Assembly: GCF_000729995.1 (NCBI RefSeq) | Contig: NZ_JNFG01000028.1 | Coordinates: forward strand, 30,409-94,408 | DNA: 64,000 bases | Origin: Caballeronia sordidicola | Lineage (GTDB): Bacteria; Pseudomonadota; Gammaproteobacteria; Burkholderiales; Burkholderiaceae | Direction of reading: 5' to 3' | In this document: one piece after another, positions 58,585-64,000 of the stretch | How positions within the stretch are numbered: the stretch's first letter is position 1 | How the letters are laid out: each line of letters opens with the position of its first letter | Notes under the pieces: generated by a model | What the model was told of the DNA's origin: nothing | Seen by the model: only the letters and a program-made list of their open reading frames with translations | The model's database searches: none | Program-made: the position numbers and the translations under genes

Positions 58585-58636
58585 TTTTGAAGCGCCGGGC
58601 CTGCAATTTGCACCATTGATTCGATGAAACCAGTCA

Positions 58637-58677
58637 GGGCGGATATGCGTATGCATTCATATCCGCCCTTAATCTTT
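58637..58677 (+). terminator. Rho-independent terminator after dbpA
   Basis: GGGCGGATATG (58637-58647) pairs perfectly with CATATCCGCCC (58658-58668) around a 10-nt loop and is followed by TTAATCTTT. It lies 52 bp beyond dbpA and just before the lipocalin gene. Confidence 0.85.
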
Positions 58678-58685
58678 GGTGTGCC

Positions 58686-59282
58686 ATGTCCCGCTTTCTA
58701 CGCGTTGTTGTCGCTGTTTTGTTCACGCTGCTATTGAACGCGTGCATTTCCTCCCCTCCAAACCCCAATCCGCGCGCGAATGTGGAGCCGAAGCTCGCAT
58801 CCGTTGATCTGCCGCGATACATGGGGCGCTGGTACATCGTCGCGAACATTCCGTATTTTGCCGAAGACAATTTCGTCGGCAGTTACGCGCAATGGAAACT
58901 GCGCGATGACGGCAAAATCGACGATTCGTATTACGCCCACAAGGGCTCATTCGGCGCCCCGCTCAAGCATTATCAATTCACGGATTCGATCGTTCCCGGG
59001 ACGAATAACGCTGAATGGAGCGTGCGCATTTTCTGGCCGATCTACGCGAGCCAGCAAACGCTTTATGTCGATGCGGATTATCAGTACACGATCCTCGGTT
59101 ATCCCGGCAAGAAGCTAGCCTGGATCTTCGCGCGCTCGCCGGATATCAGCGACGCGAAATATCACGAATTACTCGGCCGTCTGGGCGAGATGGGCTACGA
59201 CACCTCGCGATTGCGTCGCGTGCCGCAGATGCCGGCACAAATCGGCAAGCCGGGCTTCCATTCCCCCGGCGATAAAGACTGA
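58686..59282 (+). CDS. blc: Outer-membrane lipocalin lipoprotein Blc
   Basis: Bacterial lipocalins are outer-membrane lipoproteins that bind lysophospholipids or fatty acids. The 198-residue protein has a lipoprotein signal (MSRFLRVVVAVLFTLLLNAC) with lipobox LNA-C20, and the lipocalin signature G-x-W in YMGRWYIVANIPYF. Further beta-strand motifs (GSYAQWKLRDDGKIDDSYY; LAWIFARSP) fit the eight-stranded barrel. It lies immediately after the dbpA terminator, so it has its own promoter. Confidence 0.9.
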   Translation: MSRFLRVVVAVLFTLLLNACISSPPNPNPRANVEPKLASVDLPRYMGRWYIVANIPYFAEDNFVGSYAQWKLRDDGKIDDSYYAHKGSFGAPLKHYQFTDSIVPGTNNAEWSVRIFWPIYASQQTLYVDADYQYTILGYPGKKLAWIFARSPDISDAKYHELLGRLGEMGYDTSRLRRVPQMPAQIGKPGFHSPGDKD

Positions 59283-59406
59283 TGCCCACGATCAGCGAAA
59301 CTCATAACCGCAATCGCCGAAACAAGGGATAGGAGCAATCTGATAGCTGGACGGGAGGGCAGCGCTTAGCATCGAGAGGTTATCCACCTTGCTGAATACG
59401 CCCGCC

Positions 59407-61158
59407 ATGAATCAACTCTCCGAACCGCTCGCTGTTGCTTTAGATCTTCATCAGGCAGGCCATATGGCCGAAGCGGAAAAGGGGTATCGCGCGATTCTCA
59501 AAGAACGTCCCGATCAAGTCGATGCACTGCATTACCTCGGAGTGTTGCTGCATCAACGTGGCGACAACGAAGACGCGGCGGAGTTGCTCGATCGCGCGCT
59601 CGGCCTTGCCCCCGACGTGTCTGCGTGCTGGAGCAACCGCGGGCTGGTGGCGGCGGCGCTAGGTGATTTTCCTCATGCCGTAGAGTGCTGCCAAAGGGCC
59701 CTCGCCATCGATCCGACGTTCTCCAATGCACGCAACAACCTCGGCACTGCGCTACAAAAGCAAGGCCGCTTCGACGAATCCATCGAACAGCATGAGATGT
59801 TGCTCGCTCAAGATCCTGATTTCATCGATGCCCGTTTGAATCTTGGCTCGACGCTCGCTTCTGCGAAGCGCCACGACGAAGCGTTGGCGGTATATCGCGA
59901 AACGCTTGCACGGGACCCGGGCAACTTCCACGCGCATTTCGGCGAAGGTAACGCGCTGCGCGAACTGAAGCGATTCGATGAAGCCATCGCCAGCTTGCGC
60001 CGGGCGCTTGCCTTGAAACCGGACCACTTCGAGGCAAACGTGAATCTCGGCACAACGCTCGGCCTTTTTGGGAAGTTCGTGGAGGCGGAGGCGCAGTATC
60101 GCCGGGCGCTGACCTTGCGCGATGATCCGCAGATTCACGTTTGCGTGGGGGCGGCTATCGGCTCTCAAGGTCGTTTTGAGGAAGAGGAACCGTACTATCG
60201 GCACGCACTGACCCTCGTCCCCGATCACGCGGACGCGTTGCATAACCTGGCGTTGCTGGAGTTGCGGCGCGGAAACTACAAGGAAGGCTGGGCGCTGCAC
60301 GAAGTGCGCTGGCGCTCGAGCAAATACAATCCGATGAGCGTTCCCGGTGTGCCGGAATGGCGTGGCGAATCGCTGCAAGGCAAGACACTGCTGGTCGCGG
60401 GCGAGCAGGGACACGGCGACATGATGCAGTTCGCACGGTATATCCCGGTGCTCGAACGGATGGGCGCGACCGTCGATATGTGGGTGCCGGAGAACATCGT
60501 GGAACTGATCCAGAGCGTGCGCGGGATTCGTCAGGCGCTGCAAAAGGGTTCGACGAAAGGATACGACTACTGGACGCCATCGATGAGCGTTCCGCATCGC
60601 GTGGCGCATCTCGTTCCCGGCGTGCTCGCCGAGACGCCCTATATGAGCGTGAGCGCCGAGCGGATCGGCTCGTGGCCGGCGCGTGCGAAAAAACTGGCGG
60701 GCAGCCGTAGGAAAATTGGCATCGTGTGGGCAGGCAGTCCGACGTTCGGCAACGATCAATTCCGCTCGATGCCGTTCGCCGCGTGGTCACCGCTCGCGGA
60801 GGTGGCGAACATCGAGTGGTTTTCGCTGCAGAAGGGCGCAGCGCGCGATCAGCTCTTGCAGTCCGGTTGCGCGTTGAAGCCCCATGATCTGACGGACGAC
60901 ATCCACGATTTCGCCGATACCGCCGCGCTGATCGAACAACTCGATCTGGTGATAACGGTGGATACATCGGTGGCACATCTGGCTGGTGCGCTCGGCAAGC
61001 CCGTGTGGGTGTTCCTGCCGGCGAATTACGATTGGCGCTGGATGCTCGATCGCGATGACAGCCCGTGGTATCCGGGTATGCGTTTGTTCAAGCAGACCAC
61101 GCTGGGTGACTGGACCGAGCCGGTGGCGCGGGCGAAAGCGGCGCTGATGGCGGGGTGA
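59407..61158 (+). CDS. TPR protein with glycosyltransferase-like C-terminal domain
   Basis: The 583-residue protein has about seven tetratricopeptide repeats in residues 10-270 (for example AEKGYRAILKERPDQVDALH, HYLGVLLHQRGDNEDAAELL and later units ending in a Pro), followed by a domain like the heptosyltransferase/GT9 fold (LLVAGEQGHGDMMQFARYIP; KIGIVWAGSPTFGNDQFRSM; LDLVITVDTSVAHLAGALGK). Related proteins act on surface polysaccharides or glycosylate proteins, but the substrate is unknown here. Start at the ATG 59407 or a TTG at 59389 (GAGAGG nearby) is uncertain. It shares the TPR-plus-transferase layout with the gene at 50790. Confidence 0.8.
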   Translation: MNQLSEPLAVALDLHQAGHMAEAEKGYRAILKERPDQVDALHYLGVLLHQRGDNEDAAELLDRALGLAPDVSACWSNRGLVAAALGDFPHAVECCQRALAIDPTFSNARNNLGTALQKQGRFDESIEQHEMLLAQDPDFIDARLNLGSTLASAKRHDEALAVYRETLARDPGNFHAHFGEGNALRELKRFDEAIASLRRALALKPDHFEANVNLGTTLGLFGKFVEAEAQYRRALTLRDDPQIHVCVGAAIGSQGRFEEEEPYYRHALTLVPDHADALHNLALLELRRGNYKEGWALHEVRWRSSKYNPMSVPGVPEWRGESLQGKTLLVAGEQGHGDMMQFARYIPVLERMGATVDMWVPENIVELIQSVRGIRQALQKGSTKGYDYWTPSMSVPHRVAHLVPGVLAETPYMSVSAERIGSWPARAKKLAGSRRKIGIVWAGSPTFGNDQFRSMPFAAWSPLAEVANIEWFSLQKGAARDQLLQSGCALKPHDLTDDIHDFADTAALIEQLDLVITVDTSVAHLAGALGKPVWVFLPANYDWRWMLDRDDSPWYPGMRLFKQTTLGDWTEPVARAKAALMAG

Positions 61159-61292
61159 ATGTTTTGCGCCGGTGGTTGGTTGTCTGATACGCGACCGCTC
61201 CCCGCGGATCAAGCTCCACGCGCAGAACAGCGTGCTGTCTGGCGCGGCCCGGCGATTCGCGCTATCGCCTCTTGCGCTACACGACCATCAGC

Positions 61293-62693
61293 CTACTTTT
61301 CCGCTGTTTGCATCGTTTCGACGGGTTTATCGCGGGTAATCAGCCGCAAGCCGCTTGCGATACTCGCGACGCCCGCGAATCCCGCGCCAATCGCGAGAGC
61401 CAGCGCCGGTCCATGATGCCCCGCAATACCAAAGCTCAGCGCGACCAACGCCGCGCCGGTCGCCTGACCGATCAGCCGAGCGGTTGCCACCACCCCGCTC
61501 GCGCCGCCGCTACGCTCGCGCGGCGCGCTCGCCATGAGCGCCTTCAGATTGGGCGATTGGAAGAACCCAAAACCCGCGCCGCAGATGGCCATTCGGATAC
61601 AGATATCGAGTGCATGGGGATGAGCTGGCAGTAACGCCAGCGACGCCATGCCCGCGCACATGATCGCGAGGCCGATGCCGCCCAGCAGCCCCGGTTGGTA
61701 TCGATCCGATAAACGGCCGGCGACCGGCGCCAGCAACGCCACCATCACCGACCACGGGGTCATCAGGAAGCCAGTCTCCACCTGGCTGCGCCCGAGCACG
61801 CTTTCGAAATAAAACGGCAGCGACACGAACGCCAGCCCTTGCGCGGCGAACGAGCACACGGCGGTGGCTGTCGATAACGCGAACATCGGGCGCTTGAAGA
61901 GATCGACGGGGAGCATCGGCGCGGGATGACCGCGCTCCCGATGCAGCATCAGCCCGCCCGCCACCGCCGTTACCGCGAGCGCGATCAGCACGATATGCGC
62001 GGGCGCGCGCTGCGCCGCCTCGCCCAGCGCGAACACCAGCGCCGCGAAGGTGACCACGTTGAGCACGGCCGCCACGCGGTCGAAGCCGTGCTTTGCGCGC
62101 GGCGTCTGCGGCAACGCCGGCCAGCCGATAAACAACGCCAGCAGCCCCACGGGCAGGTTCACGGCAAACAACCACGGCCAGGGCCCGAGTGAGAGCACGA
62201 TGGACGCGACCGTTGGCCCGACCGCGAACGATATCCCCACCACCAGCGCGTTCAGCCCAAACCCTCGCCCAAGCCTGTGATGCGGATAGATCGCCCCGAT
62301 CAGCGCCGTGTTCACGCTCATCACTGCACTTGCACCAACCCCCTGCAACAGCCGCGCCGCGGTGAGCGACGGCAGGGACCAAGCCAGCGCGCAGGTCAGC
62401 GACGCCACCAGAAACAGGATCAGCCCGCCAAGATAGATCTTCCTGTGCCCGACGATGCCGCCCAGCGCCGCGAACGGCAGCAGCGTGGCAACCATCGCGA
62501 GCTGATACGCGTTGATGATCCAGACGGAGGCAGCGGGCGTTGCGTGGAGATCGGCGCCGATGGCGGGGAGCGCGGTGTTCGCGATGGCGGTATCGAGCGT
62601 GGCGAGTGAAACGGCGAGCAGGATCGCCGCCATACCGCGACGCTGGAGGGCGGTCATGGGACCGTCGGCGAGAAGAGTGGTCTGGTCTGACAC
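61293..62693 (-). CDS. MFS multidrug exporter, DHA2 (14-TM) type
   Basis: This 466-residue membrane protein has the DHA2 features: SLATLDTAIANTALPAIGAD (motif D1, TM1), GGIVGHRKIYLGG (motif A between TM2 and TM3), RLLQGVGASAV (motif B) and GFGLNALVVGISFAVGPTVA (motif C, typical of antiporters). The hydrophobic segments suggest 14 spans. Such EmrB/QacA-like pumps export drugs or metabolites with proton exchange. It is 86 bp downstream of the dehydrogenase gene on the same strand. No regulator is next to it; the substrate is unknown. Confidence 0.88.
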   Translation of the reverse strand: MSDQTTLLADGPMTALQRRGMAAILLAVSLATLDTAIANTALPAIGADLHATPAASVWIINAYQLAMVATLLPFAALGGIVGHRKIYLGGLILFLVASLTCALAWSLPSLTAARLLQGVGASAVMSVNTALIGAIYPHHRLGRGFGLNALVVGISFAVGPTVASIVLSLGPWPWLFAVNLPVGLLALFIGWPALPQTPRAKHGFDRVAAVLNVVTFAALVFALGEAAQRAPAHIVLIALAVTAVAGGLMLHRERGHPAPMLPVDLFKRPMFALSTATAVCSFAAQGLAFVSLPFYFESVLGRSQVETGFLMTPWSVMVALLAPVAGRLSDRYQPGLLGGIGLAIMCAGMASLALLPAHPHALDICIRMAICGAGFGFFQSPNLKALMASAPRERSGGASGVVATARLIGQATGAALVALSFGIAGHHGPALALAIGAGFAGVASIASGLRLITRDKPVETMQTAEK

Positions 62694-62779
62694 AGTTTTT
62701 TAGGATTGGACGTGATCGGCGGTAGTCCGACACGATACGGGATCGTGGCGAAGCTCGCCGGGCACCCTCGTGGCAGCTT

Positions 62780-63712
62780 TCAAACAGGTGTCAGCACGGC
62801 CTCGCCAGCGAAGTGCCGCGTGGCGTTATCGATGAACATTTGTACCGACGCCGCCACCGCTTCCGGTGAGCGCCCACCCACATGGGGCGTCAGTACGACG
62901 CGCTCGGAGCCTGTCAGCCGAGCGGGCGGCGCGGGCTCGCCTTCGTAGACATCGAGTCCCGCGCCGGCTATCACGCCGCGTTCGAGCGCGTCCGCCAGAG
63001 CGGCCGTATCCACAACGCTGCCGCGCGCCACATTCACCACGTAGCCTGTTGAGCCGAGTGCGGCGAGCACGCTGGCGTCGATCAGATGTTGGGTCGATGC
63101 GCCGCCGGGCGTGGCGACCACGAGGTAATCGGCCCATTCGGCTAGCGCGATCACCGAGTCGAAGTACGTATACGCCGAGCCCGGCTGCGGCCGGCGATTG
63201 TGATAACCGATCTCGATATCGAAGCCCTGCGCTCTTTTAGCCACCTTCCTGCCGATATTGCCAAGCCCGATCACACCCAGTTTCTTGCCCGAGAAGTTCG
63301 GCTGGAACGGCAGATCGTCGCGCCATACGCCCGCGCGGCATGCGCGGTCGAGCACGGGGATCTGGCGGACGACGCCGAGCAGCAGGGCGAAGGCGTGATC
63401 GGCGACGCAATCATCGTTGGTGCCCGCGCCGTTTACCACGGTGATGCCACGCGCCTTAGCGGCGTCACGCGCAACGTTTTCGTAGCCCGCCCCTAACGCC
63501 CCGATCAGCTCGAGCTTCGGCAGTTTTGCGACGGTTTCTGCTTCGATGCCGATAGTGCCGTTTGTCAGGACAGCACGAATTTCGTCGGCGTGGCGGGTGA
63601 GGGCTTGATCGAGGGCGGGTTGATCGAGCGCTGTAATGACGTTGAAGGCGTTCGCGACGGAGGTTTGGTTTTCGGGACGAAGCGGAACAAGGACAAGGAC
63701 GGTAGGGAGCAT
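62780..63712 (-). CDS. D-2-hydroxyacid dehydrogenase (glyoxylate/hydroxypyruvate reductase-like)
   Basis: The 310-residue enzyme has a Rossmann GLGNIG at 149-154, and the catalytic set of the D-2-hydroxyacid dehydrogenase family: Arg230 (VNVARGSVVD), Glu259 (DVYEGEP) and His277 (LTPHVGG). The aspartate usual after the Rossmann strand is replaced by HNRRPQ, with Arg residues that favour NADPH, as in GhrA/GhrB-type reductases. It reduces short 2-keto acids such as glyoxylate or hydroxypyruvate; the exact substrate is not fixed by sequence. It may share a transcript with the downstream MFS gene. Confidence 0.9.
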   Translation of the reverse strand: MLPTVLVLVPLRPENQTSVANAFNVITALDQPALDQALTRHADEIRAVLTNGTIGIEAETVAKLPKLELIGALGAGYENVARDAAKARGITVVNGAGTNDDCVADHAFALLLGVVRQIPVLDRACRAGVWRDDLPFQPNFSGKKLGVIGLGNIGRKVAKRAQGFDIEIGYHNRRPQPGSAYTYFDSVIALAEWADYLVVATPGGASTQHLIDASVLAALGSTGYVVNVARGSVVDTAALADALERGVIAGAGLDVYEGEPAPPARLTGSERVVLTPHVGGRSPEAVAASVQMFIDNATRHFAGEAVLTPV

Positions 63713-64000
63713 GGGCGCGAGGGTTGGAGGAGCGAAACGCCAAGTCTCGCATTTTTTTGAGATGGAGTCGGGACGTCCGCGGCGTCCAGAAACGTCCAGG
63801 CACGTCGGAGCTTCGGTCCATTCTCTGCTTCTATGATGCTTTCCATGCTGACGCTGCGAGCCGGTCGCAGCAACTCGACGAGGGCCTTCGCACCCTTCTA
63901 TTTGGCAGTTCTAATGTTTGTAGGTCGTTTGAAAACTAGCAGGGAGCCGCGGAGTATCCGAATCGGAAAGGGCGGGTTCATTGGCGCCCGTTACGACAGG
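63713..64000. other. Region upstream of the dehydrogenase, up to the window end
   Basis: No convincing gene. A plus-strand frame starting at 63834 (MLSMLTLRAGRSNST) stays open to the window edge, but it lacks a ribosome-binding site and protein character, so it is not called. The dehydrogenase promoter should lie here. Confidence 0.4.

Overview
The window looks like the replication-origin region of a Burkholderiaceae chromosome (Burkholderia, Paraburkholderia or Caballeronia type). The order yidC-yidD-rnpA-rpmH (leftward) and dnaA-dnaN-gyrB (rightward), with a perfect DnaA box between rpmH and dnaA, is the classic chromosome-1 origin arrangement, and the proteins read as beta-proteobacterial. 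No tRNA, rRNA or CRISPR array was found.

Layout: (1) 1-7742, core origin genes. (2) 7743-50789, about 43 kb of accessory DNA. It opens with decayed fragments (a broken minus-strand frame with one internal stop, a frameshifted fragment, the C-terminus of a type I restriction HsdR, and a degenerate copy of a gene that is intact at 43.5 kb) around an unrecognised two-gene operon (9.1-10.8 kb). Then come a probable Druantia type III pair (druH-druE, 12.7-22.3 kb), an ApeA-like HEPN protein (22.6-24.1 kb), an unknown 210-residue protein, and a giant DUF4011/DUF3320 helicase-nuclease (24.9-31.6 kb). Divergent from the helicase is a ScoMcrA-head/DUF3883 protein. Next is a Tn7-like transposition module, tnsA-tnsB-tnsC-tniQ (34.8-40.5 kb), with a small DUF6471-like gene in front and several small genes behind. 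A further cluster follows: a helix-turn-helix-like protein, a DUF262/DUF1524 nuclease, an HsdR-N-like PD-(D/E)XK nuclease and a Fic protein with a striking repeat array in its promoter. (3) 50790-64000, core-like genes: two TPR proteins with glycosyltransferase-like C-termini, sbcD-sbcC, a zinc-ribbon protein, dbpA, a lipocalin lipoprotein (blc), an MFS exporter and a D-2-hydroxyacid dehydrogenase.

Functionally, the left end supplies replication initiation, the sliding clamp, gyrase, RNase P protein and membrane insertion. The middle is a defence island in which at least five probable anti-phage or restriction modules sit beside a transposition machine that may have carried part of them. The intact genes are interleaved with remnants, which suggests repeated gain and decay at one site next to the origin. 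The most unusual signals are the 10-bp-phased, duplicated repeat array upstream of the Fic gene, the nested inverted repeats at 42.6-43.1 kb, the unrecognised 265/308-residue operon, and the multi-domain helicase-nuclease with a transglutaminase-like N-terminus. Family assignments are from recognition of motifs and gene order only; no database search was possible.
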